Positions 48,439-60,092 of a stretch of 64,000 nt of DNA are shown here, piece by piece. Made by a program: the position numbers and the translations under genes. This DNA is from Endothia cerciana (taxonomy: Eukaryota > Ascomycota > Sordariomycetes > Diaporthales > Cryphonectriaceae). The DNA lies in assembly GCA_026119935.1 (NCBI GenBank), contig JALRMH010000026.1:62001-126000 (forward strand), given 5' to 3'. The notes beneath the pieces were generated by a model that saw only the letters and a list, made by a program, of their open reading frames with translations, was not told the DNA's origin and made no database searches. Each line of letters opens with the position of its first letter. The first letter of the stretch is position 1.

Positions 48439-50866
48439 CGATAGTTGATAGTTACGGCGGACGACGTGCAGCGTATAGCCACGAAGCCGTTGCCGACCTT
48501 TCCTGCTTAGGGCGGTGCTGGAGATCTTCGCCGATTGAGCAAGGTCGTCTATTCTAGAGGGAGGGGGGGTTGTGTCCTTGGTGTTGATCTGCCCGGATTG
48601 TGAACTCTACACGGTCGCCGTCGCTCTGTAGCTTTTTTAGTTTGTTGACAGACCATCGGCCGTGCCGTGAGAGAGGCGTCTCATATTCGAACCCAGCCCC
48701 GGGATTTTTTTCGTCCCCCGGTCCTAAGATACCACCGAACTTCGTGGAACAGCTAATCTGGTGGTGGAGAAGCTGGTCATTCGAGTAGAATTGTACTGGG
48801 CTCACTGTCCACGGAGACGCGATCCTGATGGAAGCACAAGCTGACGGCGCGAGCTCCAAACACTACGCAAAGGAGTTGCCAGGCAGGTGTGATGTGCTGC
48901 ATACATACCGCACTAAGGGCAGTGTGCAGCTGAGCAGACCGCTTTGCACCTGGTATGTCTGGCACTGACGCAAAAGTCTCGTCCAGCTGGAATCCGAGTC
49001 GCAGAAAAATAATCCAGTGGAGGGTGTGTCATGTCCACCCGCCCAGTCTAGTCGGACGTCATCATCTAGCCTGGTGTCGTTCCTGCAGCCCGCAGCACGG
49101 TAGCACACGGTCGACGGTACCGGGGGATGGCTGCGCCAACATCAGTAGCTTTCAATGGCTCTGCCCGTCCACGTGGATAGTTGGTAGTTGGTCGAGACGG
49201 CATCCGGCAATGCCAGAAGCAATCTCTTCCGGTACCGAGATTGCTTCGACGCCATAGTGATGCTCAACACGAGATCGAGACTCGCGAGACAGGCTTGGTC
49301 AGCCGCAAGTCAACGTTTTGACATCCGGAAGAATACGAGGAGAAGCAATCGGCGTGGCCCTAAAGGTCAAGAGTTGCGACCTCGGGAGATCGAACGAGGA
49401 AGGGGTCGCAGAAACACCAATCAGATCCGACAATGGGTAGCTTGAGACGTCCAAGGGCGGTTCTTGTCTGACGTTTCTCAGCATTGTGTTGGGGAAACAC
49501 GATGCAGGTGACGACTTCCCCATGCCGGCGACAGTCAATATAGGAAAGTAGCACGTCTCCTAACGCGAGGGAGAGCGTGACACTGCTCTGATTAGCAACG
49601 GCAAACGAGAGGCGGCGCAAGGGTCGATCCATCCAGGCATGCCGATGCTGGTATGCCGGCGTCTTAGCAAAATGGACTACGATCGTCGTCGTGGAGGGCC
49701 ATTGCCAAGACTATCCCCACCTAATAGTACATCCTCGAGGCCTGCTGATCGTACAATGGCGGGCGAAGGGCGAAGGCAGCCGTCGTGGCTGTTCTTCCGG
49801 GGGCATGACCATGGCACGAACCGCGAGATGACGGGTCTATAGGACATGGCCATATACTCCATCTCGAGCGGCTAGTCACCAGTGTGAGGAAGGAAGCAGC
49901 ACATGTCGGAGACCACGCACCAAGTCGCTGAAAGCCACCCAGCCTCGACAGAACGAGACAGCTCGCAGTCGAAGAGAAACCGCAGTGCAGGTCATTATTC
50001 TCCTCGGGGGTGTAGATGAGCAGAAGTAGCTCTGTGGCAAGTACCCCGGTAGTGATCTGGGTGTAGCGGGACAGGGTTTAGTGTGTAGAAACGGTGAGGA
50101 GTATGGGAGGCCCAGCGACGATACCTCAAATATCCAATGGAAGGTATGCGGTTAAATCAGACTGAGGGACTAAGAGCCGTACACAAGTCTTCCAGAGCGT
50201 TGAAGTAGAGCCCTCTCGCCGGTCTTCTTCGCGATGCTGTCGTCCGGTTTCGAGTGGCCCGTAAGGATACTTGGCAAGACGGTTTGCAGAGGAGCAAAAG
50301 AGAAGAAGACCTCCAAGAATGAGAGCTGCATTCGGCACTGGCAAGCAGGCACCTGAAGCACGGACGTCGAGACTGTGGTTGGCCGTAGCGGTGCAAAGGT
50401 CCTGAAATCCGAGATTCAGGCTGATGCTGACTGGTGGAAGGGAAGGAATTTCGCGGCTCGTCTGATGAACAGGAATTCATTCTCCTGCACGTCCTGACAG
50501 CCAGGGGTTGCCCCTGCTGTAGTCTTGCCGTCCGTTGTCTCTGGCCTCTGGAGACCCTGATGGGCTCCAACGGGGTTTGGGGTGCCGTGCCACTCACTGT
50601 ACGGGAGTGTCTCAGTACCCATGCATGCCAAATCCCGTACCTGATAGGTACCATGTGAGGTCTCTCATGGGCCTGGAATGTTGGTTTCGCGTGCGAGCAG
50701 GTGCGCACAGGTACCTAGGCATTGAATCCGCTGGTGGCTCTTCACGCCTGTTAACGCCACCCCGAGGGGGATCAAGCCCACTGACTCTCTTGTACGTGGT
50801 ACTTGCAGGGCTGGAGCGGTTGGGCCTCGGTTGTTGAGAATGTGAAGCTCTTCCAGGGAGTACCTC

Positions 50867-50868
<2 letters not shown>

Positions 50869-50907
<39 letters not shown>
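50869..50907. repeat. (GT)19 dinucleotide microsatellite
   Basis: Thirty-nine bases of pure GT, followed by a degenerate GT-rich stretch to about 50945. Useful as a length marker; no gene covers it. Confidence 0.95.
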
Positions 50908-50909
<2 letters not shown>

Positions 50910-52467
50910 GAGTGGGTGTGTATGTGTGTGTGAGTGTGTGCGGATGGTTGTATGTATGGATGGTCCTATAGCCTACTAAGTCCAAGGGCGCGGATGATGC
51001 CGGCGCGGACTCCGGGAATAAAGCATGAACGCACTGCCAAGTCCAGTTGTGCCGAGCTGAAATGATGCCCACCAGAAGTACATGTTATATGAGACGTCGC
51101 AAGGTGGTGCTCAGAGCCTAGTGGATGTCCCAGCCTCTCCCCCATGGAAGATAACCAAAGGTGCTAAGTAGGTACCGTGAGGGCACCAGAAAGGAAGCCA
51201 CAGACAGGCAGTGGCCTGAGAAGCACACTAAAATCGATCAGGTGTAGCGTAGGCAGGTGCAAAGTACCCCATACCCTTGGGTGCTGTGGGTGCCTAGCAG
51301 CAGGATCGAGGTACCCGTGATTCTCCTCCACAGACATCCTCACAGCCTTGGAGCCCCACACACTCGTCCGAACAACATGCGATGACCCATTTCAGCATTG
51401 CCAACACCAGACGTCGATGTCAATCCAGGGGACCAGCCTAGACCTCCCCACTCGCACCATCTTCATGTCGAGCCAGACCTGAGCGGTCCGTTGCGCGCCT
51501 GGGAAACTGACAGTGACGGGCCAGGTGTTGGCCTGCTGTGGCCAGACAGCTCTACAGGTTGAGCTCCACCCAATGACCAGTGAGGGTGTCAAGGGCACGG
51601 GAGGAAGTGCTTGGATAGGCGCGCCTTCTCTCCCCCCTGCCGGCAGCCGCAGAAATCCCGTTCTCGAGTGTCATGATCCGATAGCCAATCTCCCATATTC
51701 AATGCTCGTGGGACACGGGCGGCGAGAGGAGTGAGCGGTCACCTCAGAGGCCCGCATCCCCACCGTACCCATCTCCATCCCCGTTGGGTTCAACAGCAGC
51801 TCACCCTTGATGCTTCGGGTTACAGCTGTCGGGGTAACTGCATGAGGTTGAGTGAGTGATGATTATCTCGACCTCATCTCCCACTTCCGACTTCTCGAAT
51901 CCCAACGGCATTCGACCGACCCTTGTCTCCCTACTGCGCGGCAAAGGTCTGACCTGCTAATATGTATACCGCCACCCCAGATGTATCTCTCCCCGGCACT
52001 GGCTCTCCACTCCAGCCTCCCCCCTCCCCCCGGACGGGGCACGGCGCACTTGGGACGGAGTGGGTTGTAATACTACCCAAGGCCACCCTGCAAGCCCTCT
52101 ACGAATCTGGTATGGCGGAGTAACCCCGGATTTTGCTACAACAAATAATCGCCTTTCAGCTCCAACATAAGACTCGGGAGAGCCCCGTTCGATGGTGTCT
52201 CCCCTGGCCCGTCCCGACTGGGTTGGGCTCGAATCTTTCCTACCCCGTGCCGTCATTCATTCGACGCTCACTCACCTCTTCTCGCCAGCAGGGCCACTGG
52301 CTTGGGGCCGCGACCTCGACGACCTCTTGAATAGCACGGCGTGTCTGAGCTGACAGAGGTTGCTGTCCTCAACCAGGCTAGTCGGCTGGACCTTCTTGGA
52401 GGGAAGGGCCTGGCCTCGGTCACGATTCTTCCTGCTCTATCCCGGCTACGGCCCCGTCCGCGACACA

Positions 52468-54936
52468 ATGTCGCCTTCGTCCACCAGGGACTCTCCCCTT
52501 CCCGTGACGACGACCACGGCGGCAGGCACAGTGAGGCCATTCCCTGTACCAACCAGGGAGGATTTCTCCATCGACATTTCGGCTCCTGCTCTGGCCACCA
52601 CCAATGGCAATAGCTTGAAGTCCCCCCTCAAGTCCCCATCTGCTCTGAAGGCCCAGCGCCAGGCCAGCTTCAGCCGAGAAGGCATCCTCGGATCTGCACA
52701 GAAAGCCAGGAACATGTCGCAGTCATCAGACAATCGTCAGGAAGCAGTGGCCATGCAGAAAGAAGGCAGCGAGGAAAGCATCAACCCTCTAAAGCGGAGG
52801 AATACCGACGCCGGTATCGACTACCCGCGGAGGCGGGCTACCATTGCAGTATGTGGGAGCACCCGGCACGCCGCAGCGTCTTCCTCCTCACTGACAATCT
52901 TTGATTAGTGCGAAGTCTGCAGATCTCGTAAGAGCCGTTGTGATGGCACAAAACCGAAATGCAAGCTCTGCACCGTAAGTGTCCTTCACGCTCACCACCT
53001 TCCTGCATTGACCACACCATGGAGTACTCGGGGATCAAGATGACCTCAACGGGTCGGACATCGTAAACCAAACCCACCCCCCCCCCCAAAAAAAAAGAAA
53101 CCAAAAATAGCCTCCGATGGTCTTCCTCACCAAGTGTGTTTAGCGAAATGGATATGTTGCTCACGATCTTGCCAGGAACTTGGCGCCGAGTGTATCTACC
53201 GGGAGCCGGGCATCAAGCTCGATGCGGGAGACAAGCTCATTCTTGAACGGTTGAACCGCATTGAAAGTCTTCTCCAGCTGAATATGGTAAATCAGTCAAA
53301 CGGCATCAACATTGCTCAGGACTCGCCCAACCTGAACAGCGGTGCTGCGCTCAGCGGCGAGAACCTCTTGGTGCAACACGCCAGCGGCAGCTTCCTATCC
53401 GTCATCCCCAGCAGCGGAATAGGTACCTGGGCTCCCAACGGCACCAACATCTCCACGATGCCCAAGATCCACACAAATGCTGCTCTCCACCTTCTGCAAT
53501 GGCCATTGATCCGTGACCTGGTCTCGCGCCCCTACGATCCGCAGATCCTGCTGCAGCTCGAGATGGCCAGAGAACCGCTACATTCCCTGACCAAGACCCC
53601 ATGCGTCGATCTTTCGAATACAACAGCCTACATCGAGGCTTACTTTGAGCGAGTCAATATCTGGTATGCCTGCGTGAATCCGTATACATGGAGGAGTCAC
53701 TACCGGAGCGCGCTGTCGAATGGATTCCGTGAGGGCGCTGAAAGCTGTATCGTCCTCCTGGTCCTCGCGCTTGGCCAGGCCAGCTTGCGTGGCAGTATTT
53801 CCAGGGTGGTGCCACAAGAGGACCCTCCTGGGCTACAATACTTCACGGCGGCCTGGGCATTGCTTCCTGGCATGATGACGTCGAATAATGTACTTGCAGC
53901 TCAGTGTCACCTACTCGCATCCGCCTACCTTTTCTATCTTGTCCGACCTCTGGAGGCATGGAACCTGCTGTGTACGACCAGCACCAAACTCCAGCTGCTG
54001 TTGATGTCACCCAACCGAATACCTTCCGAGCAGAGAGAGCTGACCGAGCGTATCTACTGGAATGCCTTACTCTGCGAGAGCGATCTATTGGCAGAGCTCG
54101 ACCTCCCACACTCCGGCGTCGTCCAATTTGAAGAAAATGTTGGTCTACCGGGCGGGTTTGAAGGAGATGAGAACGAGGCAGTCGGGCGGGATGACCTTTG
54201 GTACTTTCTTGCCGAGATTGCACTACGGCGGCTGCTGAATAGAGTCAGCCAGCTTATATACTCCAAGGACTCCATGGCATCCACGACTAGTCTGGAACCC
54301 GTTGTCGCCGAACTCGACTTCCAATTGACCCAGTGGTACGAGAGTTTACCGTTGCCGCTACAGTTTCCCTTCTCGCGGACGATGCTACCGGATCCGATCC
54401 AGACTGTCTTACGCTTGCGTTTTTTCGCTTGTCGGACGATTATCTACAGGCCGTACATCTTGGCTGTTCTCGACAATGAACAGGCAGTCTTGGATCCTGC
54501 TGTGCGCGACAGCTGTCACAAGTGCCTGGAGGCTTCTATCCGGCAACTGGAACACATTGCTGCCCAGTAAGCTGTACCCCACCCTCGTCAAATTATTGCT
54601 CTTTGCCATACTTATTCCTCACCCGCACCTTGAAAACTCAGGAAGAGACAGTTGAGGCTGATAACGAACTACAGTCATGCCGGTCATATGCCTTATTTAT
54701 GGCAAGGGGCGCTTTCCATCGTGTCGCAGACGTTGTTGGTGATGGGTGCGACAATGTCACCATCTCTCGCGAATATCCTCTTGACTCTGGTCCCTCACAG
54801 AGATACTATTGACCAGATCATCAATGACGTTGTCATGGAAATCGAGCGGTACGCCGTTCTCGCCCCTAGCCTCAGCCTAGCTGCAGAGATTATCAAAGAG
54901 GCCGAGGTTCGAAGGAGGGCTTTTCTGAATGGTTGA
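52468..54936 (+). CDS. Zn2Cys6 fungal-specific transcription factor
   Basis: Exons: 52468-52848, 52909-52974, 53176-54566, 54642-54936, about 710 residues. The N-terminal 127 residues are Ser/Pro/Thr-rich and end in a basic run (RRRATIA). The zinc cluster CEVCRSRKSRCDGTKPKCKLC...C spans residues 128-155; five cysteines sit in the 66-nt exon 2 and the sixth at the start of exon 3. A leucine-rich coiled stretch (LERLNRIESLLQL) follows and may mediate dimerisation. The Fungal_trans middle-homology region runs from about residue 290 to 600 (YFERVNIWYACVNPYTW, LASAYLFYLVRPLEAWNL, ERIYWNALLCESDL). The final exon adds the conserved helical end (SLANILLTLVPHR). Intron 2 carries a C11-A9 tract. The regulated pathway is unknown and no cluster partner lies adjacent. 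Confidence 0.92.
53077..53096. repeat. C11-A9 tract inside an intron
   Basis: Eleven C followed by nine A within the 201-nt second intron of the Zn2Cys6 gene, the longest intron of that gene. Confidence 0.85.
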
Positions 54937-56721
54937 AAAACGATTCCCCCTCGATGGTGATGTTCTGCCACAAATCGGATCTACAATACACGAAAGACGC
55001 GTTTAGGCCTATTCGATTGAAGGACTTGGTGGGCTCGCCTGGTGACCTTGGACAATCCGAGGGGGGATGGCATCAACGACGAAGACCGCATCAAAATAAG
55101 ATGAGACTGGCTGTTTCTTTCCTCGGAGATTAGGACCACGAGATCTCAACAAACTTTGCCTCCAGCCTAGCAGAACTCGGTTCCAGACCTTAAGGGCCGT
55201 TTGAACCACAAAGGATATCGACGACGAGGCAACGGCAGCGCAATCTATCTACACACAATGCAGCCGTGAGACTCAACGCCATCACAAAGGCCGACGCTCA
55301 TGCTGACGACGACTACCTTACTTCAACTTCCTCAGAACCAGGTCTGGGACACCTCCCGAGGCTGGCTGAGAACGAGGGAGGGCTGCGTCGCCACGCAGTC
55401 ACTGCAAATTTCGCATTGCTTCGAAATTGCCTTCTCGCCACTTGGCGACCGAGCTAAAGCAAATTACGGCACCTCAAGAACCCCGGCCCAGATCCCGAGA
55501 TATCAAATGTCTGGATGTTCAAGAGAAGGGAAAATCCGGGCTTAGGGCTGCAGCGCTGTATGGGTGAAGCTTCATGGTTGGCGGGCAATTTCGGAGGGCG
55601 GGCCGACGTGCCGCCACCCAAGCCTCTTCAGGTAACTCGAGCCTTCCAGTCCACCAAACACGAAAGACCTCGAATACCTGCACTTTACGTCGGCTACCTA
55701 CACGTCGTCATAATTGCCCCGAGTGTGTTGGAACGATGGTCACACATAACCTCCTTCACGCGTCCAGAGGGAGCCGAACTCGATGTGCTCCCGCCAATAT
55801 CACATGACCACGTCGACGTCAGACGCGGCGAAAGAGGTTGATAACTCAGGCTGTTTGGAGATCTTGATGCAAAGCGGACGATCTTCTGTTCATCTTCTGA
55901 TCACCTACCGCAATGAGAATACTGCATCAAATCCGGTTTGGGCGGGACAAGGCTTTCGAGATTAGAGCATAAGCATATGCTTACGGCTGCAACTCGAGTC
56001 CGGAAGGAGCACGTGTGTACGAATGCGACTTTGCGGAGGCGAATGCTGGGCATTCAGGCTGGTAGCCTCTGTCTCCAAGAACTAGGATGGTTCGACGATA
56101 CACGGCATCACAGGACGCGTTATTTGCGAGGACCTTGGCCATGGGGAGGGAGGCTTCTGCATAGACATGGTGTTCAACGCAAGCGCTCCGAGGGCGGGGC
56201 ATGGCGAGAGACTGACTGGTGGATGTATGATTATCACCCACACAAGGAGGCTTTTTCTCTTGTTCTCAGCATGCAGAAAGACTTGTTTCCGCGAGATCGC
56301 TCTCAGTCTGGATTGTCGATGGAGCGCGCTGGTTCCGCACCCGGTCGATCTGGGCTTCTCTATTCACCTTTACCTTCCTATCTAAGCAGTCCCGCAAGAA
56401 AGGTTGAGTGATCAACGCTGAGACCTGACATCAGAAACCATATCCAACCGTGCCAGCTCGCTCGCAACCTACTAATGACGCCTCGTCTCCAAAGTGGCGC
56501 GGCCACAGGCTCGTAAGCTTTTTTGTAATATTCTAGTGACTCCTCACAAGACATCGATCGCCTGTCCACAGCACCATCCCTGCCCCTTCTTCCCATCAGG
56601 AACCGCACTCGGTAACAAGAGCCCCCGCGGCATCACAGCACGCACACACAAGAAACGGTACACCCGGCAGACAAAACGCGCTTTAAGGGCCCAGGGAAGC
56701 TGCACCTTTACCTCTTTAGTG

Positions 56722-56735
56722 CCCCCCCCCCCCCC
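56722..56735. repeat. C14 homopolymer
   Basis: Fourteen consecutive C followed by AAAA, in gene-free DNA. Confidence 0.9.
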
Positions 56736-56941
56736 AAAAGAAACTTCAAGTCTCCCTCCTGTCCCCCCCTGTCACCTGCCGCGGGCGACGCCCGTCTTGT
56801 GACAGGCCCTCGTCCGGCTGCCCACACGCGCTATCTGCGAGCCAATAGAAACCCCGTGGGGCCGTGCTCGCTTTGCGATCTCGCCTACAGCCGGCCTCTC
56901 GTGTCGTGCAGGAGGAGGGCACAAAGAGCGCGGGGTAGCTG

Positions 56942-56965
56942 GGTGGTGGTGGTGGTGGTGGTGGT
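56942..56965. repeat. (GGT)8 trinucleotide repeat
   Basis: Eight perfect GGT copies in gene-free DNA. Confidence 0.92.
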
Positions 56966-57593
56966 GCTCTGCATGAGGATATCTCCGGGTGGAGTGGAGT
57001 GACCCGATGACAAAACAGGGGCCAGTGCCTTGTGATACTACTATAGTAGGTACATAGCTCGGCTCTACGTCGGGCGTCCTTGGGAGTAGTTAATCTATAA
57101 TCTTGGCCGGGGGGGGGGTTGGTTGGAGAAATTCGGGACGTGCTCGTATATCTGTCGGTACAGTAGGGCAGCGTGCGGGACATAATCGGACCTGACGGGT
57201 GGAGGTCAGATTCCCCTATCGTGGAAGTGATTGTATAACCAGATCTCATGTGGGCTAGGCTCGCGCCCTCGAGGGCGGAAGCGCTTGATCTTCAGGGGGG
57301 CATCTTCCATTTGGCCGTGATGGCGAGAGATGCACAGGGGGGCGTACTGCATTTTCCTGCGTGGTAATGAGGCCACGCCTTGGTCACGGGACGAGGCTTT
57401 TTCTGGAGATTGCCGCCATATCGGCACTTGCGTTGCCACAGTCTCTACATGGTCGCCCAAAGGGCACACAGTCGGTGATAGCCGATGCGGGAGACGGGTT
57501 CGTAAAACACGTAGCTTGGTTCCCAGCCTAGCATCTTTGACACGGTGGTGGGGATGCCCGAACGCAGGCAAAGCGCAGAGACCTTGGGCTTCA

Positions 57594-57620
57594 TCTCTCT
57601 CTCTCTCTCTCGCGCGCGCG
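57594..57620. repeat. (CT)n-(CG)n compound microsatellite
   Basis: About eight CT units run directly into five CG units; the alternating CG part could adopt Z-DNA. Confidence 0.9.
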
Positions 57621-57909
57621 TAATATACCGTCCGCCAGTATGTGTCCTTCCCCTCCCCATGCCCCTCGTATGTTTTACGCCTGTTATACAGAGAGGCCTA
57701 GCCGTCATCGACTTCGTCCGCCTGGCCCGTTCGTCGCATGCACTGGAAAGATCTCGTCAGCCTCTCGCTAGAGCCATGATTATATGAGCTCCAACGATGA
57801 TGTAACCGAGACGCTGAATGTTGTGTATATCCAGCAGCTGTCGTCGAAGTCAGCTTCCGACGATCGAGACACATACTGGGAGTTAATGCCAGCTCACAGT
57901 TGAGCCTCG

Positions 57910-58170
57910 GGAGCACACTCGCTCCTGGGAGCACTCGCAGAGACTCGGGCTGGTTGATAGCCATCCACTCCAGCTCACGCCGCTTCAACTCCTCAATCGT
58001 AGCAGCCGACTCCTGCTCCACACTCTCCAGGATGCCAACCGCTCCAGGTCCGCATTCTGCGCCGCGATGGCGACTAAGGCCGCATGTTTCGTCCGTGAGT
58101 AGCTTGCGCTGCTTGTCGGCCGCGGCTTCGGCCATATCCAGCCTTCTGGCAGCATATATCGAGCTCCGCG
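57910..58170 (-). pseudogene. Possible relic of a coiled-coil protein gene
   Basis: Three charged helical readings on the minus strand join only by changing frame: AARRLDMAEAAADKQRKLL, then KHAALVAIAAQNADLERLA, then ESVEQESAATIEELKRRELE. The shifts needed are near 58086-58091 and 58023-58033. Their shared Ala/Glu/Lys-rich heptad character suggests one former coiled coil with two indels. I cannot name the family, and chance is possible in GC-rich DNA. Confidence 0.3.
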
Positions 58171-58437
58171 CGCAAACCTACGCGGCTCTCGTGTGACCAG
58201 GGATGGACAGACATGTGGGCGTCGATGCGCGGAACGGCTAGGCGACGCAGCCTGTGGAGCGAGGGTCGCCAGGTGCGACGATGGTGATGGCATTGGTACC
58301 CTTGCTGTGCTGTACAGGGAGCGGATTGAAGTGACCTGCTTCCCAACGTGTTTATGCGAAATTATTGACCGAGTGTTGTGCATCTCTGTCGGCTTCGGCT
58401 GTGTTCATGGCACTTAGCTTGATGACCATCCTCTCAG

Positions 58438-58464
58438 CTGCTGCTGCTGCTGCTGCTGCTGCTG
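58438..58464. repeat. (CTG)9 trinucleotide repeat
   Basis: Nine perfect CTG copies, then interrupted units, in the presumed 3' flank of the conserved minus-strand gene. Confidence 0.93.
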
Positions 58465-58568
58465 CCGCCTTGGCAGAAGTTGCCTCTAGAAGCCTCGAAG
58501 GTCGGGCCGTAGTAGGTTACAGGTCTTCACATATGGGCCTCGTCCGATGCCTGACACCTGAGGCAATC

Positions 58569-59885
58569 TCAAGAGGGCATTTCCTCGCTCGTCTTGGATC
58601 TCGCGAATAATCTTCTGAGTCCTCCCTTGCCCGGCGATTTAGGTGTCTTGGGCGGTGTAAGCGCCATCTGACTCAACGAGAGCTTCGCCTTCAGCGGCTG
58701 CAGCTCCTTGTTGGGAGGCCTCGATCTCCGCTCCGAACTTCTGTCCGGTAATCGGTCGACGCCACCCTGCTCGTATCCCAGCTCCCGCCTCAGCTGCTCC
58801 CTCTTCATCTCCAGATCCCGATCCTGCCCCTCAAAGACCAACTGCTGATGAGTGTACTTCACGTGATGCACGGCCGACGCCCTGGGCTCGGGCTGCTGTG
58901 CCGACGGACCGGGCCCATGACCCGTGAGCCACGGCCTGTCCTCGTCCCCATTGACGACAACATACCACCTGATCTCCTCGTCCCGCTGCAGCTGGTCCCT
59001 CAGCTGCTCGAACCAGCCCGCCTCCCTCCCGAGCCCCGCAGTGTCCCACTTCGGGTTCAGCGTCTCGTCAGAGCTCGGCCCCGTCACGGCAGGCGCGCCG
59101 CTCTGCCGCACGCGCGCCTCGTACCGCTGGATCTCCTCGACGATGCTGCACGAGGCGTCGATGCGCGCGACGTGGTCGGCGACGTAGGCGTAGGGCCTGG
59201 ACACCTCGTCCAGGTTGGCCGGGTCGTACTCCTCGAGCAGCTTGACGGGGGACCAATCCTGTGCGAGGACCGGGTCGGCCGGGGCGGGGGCGCCGCCGCC
59301 GCCGGACGCCTGGGAGAGGGAGGGGAAGCACGGCTGGGAGCTGGGAGGGGACGGGGGGGCCTGGTGGGGCTGGTAGGCCATCGGAGGGTTCGGGGCATGG
59401 GGGAGCGGGTTGCTGTTACCGCTGGTCCTGGTCCTGCTGCCCTGACGCTTGCGACTGCTGTTGCTGCTCTGCCTGCGGGGGGCGGGTGCCTCCTTGTCGC
59501 GGAGACAAGACTGTGGAGACGGCTGGCTGTGGGGTGGTCCGGCGCCCCGGCTCTGACTTCGACTCCTGCTCCTGCTCCTCCTGGACCGGATGGTGTGACA
59601 GCTAGTCGCATCGTTGTCATCCAGATTCCGGCCCTCCGTGATGCTCACCCGGTCTACGGACTGAGATACCGAGCCGGACCGGGGCGCTGCACTGCTGGAG
59701 CGGGTCGGGGGCAGGGCACACTCGGGAAGGAAGTCGAAGAGGTCGTAGAAGGACTCGATGAGGCTGCGCGCGGAGCCACGCTTGATGATCCACTCCGGAG
59801 CGGCGTCGTCGAGGTCCTGGACGACCACGTAGACCCTGATGCTGCGCCTCTTCCAGCGGAAGCCGTGACAGAGGTAGGTCGGCAT
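58569..59885 (-). CDS. Conserved fungal protein of unknown function (MPTYLCHGFRW family)
   Basis: Single exon of 438 residues. The first 55 residues (PTYLCHGFRWKRRSIRVYV, DDAAPEWIIK, ESFYDLFDFLPEC) are of a type I recognise as widely conserved among filamentous ascomycetes, with no known activity. An Arg/Ser dipeptide stretch (about residues 100-120) and a Pro/Ser-rich disordered region come next. A second structured part includes DWSPVKLLEEYDPANLDEVSRPYAYVADH, then GWFEQLRDQLQRDEEIRWYVVVNGDED, which looks like a beta-alpha module. The end is basic, with a TPPKTPKSPGKGGLRRLF tail suggesting phosphorylation sites. The opposite strand carries a 347-codon open frame, but the conserved text is only on this strand. 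The cellular role is unknown. Confidence 0.85.
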   Translation of the reverse strand: MPTYLCHGFRWKRRSIRVYVVVQDLDDAAPEWIIKRGSARSLIESFYDLFDFLPECALPPTRSSSAAPRSGSVSQSVDRVSITEGRNLDDNDATSCHTIRSRRSRSRSRSQSRGAGPPHSQPSPQSCLRDKEAPAPRRQSSNSSRKRQGSRTRTSGNSNPLPHAPNPPMAYQPHQAPPSPPSSQPCFPSLSQASGGGGAPAPADPVLAQDWSPVKLLEEYDPANLDEVSRPYAYVADHVARIDASCSIVEEIQRYEARVRQSGAPAVTGPSSDETLNPKWDTAGLGREAGWFEQLRDQLQRDEEIRWYVVVNGDEDRPWLTGHGPGPSAQQPEPRASAVHHVKYTHQQLVFEGQDRDLEMKREQLRRELGYEQGGVDRLPDRSSERRSRPPNKELQPLKAKLSLSQMALTPPKTPKSPGKGGLRRLFARSKTSEEMPS

Positions 59886-60070
59886 CGCTGATGGAGGCTA
59901 GCTTCGCCGGCGGCTTGACGGGCCACGAGACGACGACATGAACGCAAGCTGGAGTCCTATCCCCGTGCCCGATGTGCCTCTGGGTGTGAGAAAAAGCCCG
60001 GGAAGAAATTGATGCGTGGTCGTTTGGGGCCGAGGCCGTTCCAGGCTCTGGACGGACTGACGTTGGTGGC

Positions 60071-60092
60071 TGTTGTTGTTGTTGTTGTTGTT
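60071..60092. repeat. (TGT)7 trinucleotide repeat
   Basis: Seven TGT copies upstream of the conserved minus-strand gene. Confidence 0.9.

Larger units (their letters stand above)
47011..52467. other. 5.5-kb gene-free region
   Basis: Only short frames without motifs are seen on both strands. A T10-G14 tract lies at 48415-48438 and a (GT)n microsatellite at 50869-50907. The last several hundred bases are pyrimidine-rich and probably form the promoter and leader of the Zn2Cys6 gene that starts at 52468. Confidence 0.55.
54937..57909. other. Gene-free region with simple repeats
   Basis: No motif-bearing frames. Contains C14 (56722-56735), (GGT)8 (56942-56965), G10 (57109-57118) and a CT/CG microsatellite (57594-57620). 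Confidence 0.5.

Noticed and set aside
43127..54936. Secondary-metabolite gene cluster (P450, lactonase, Zn2Cys6 regulator)
   Set aside because: No backbone synthase (PKS, NRPS, terpene cyclase) is present, and the regulator is separated from the P450/lactonase pair by more than 5 kb without genes.
58848..59891. 347-codon plus-strand open frame
   Set aside because: Antisense shadow of the conserved minus-strand gene; the recognisable MPTYLCHGFRW start is on the other strand.
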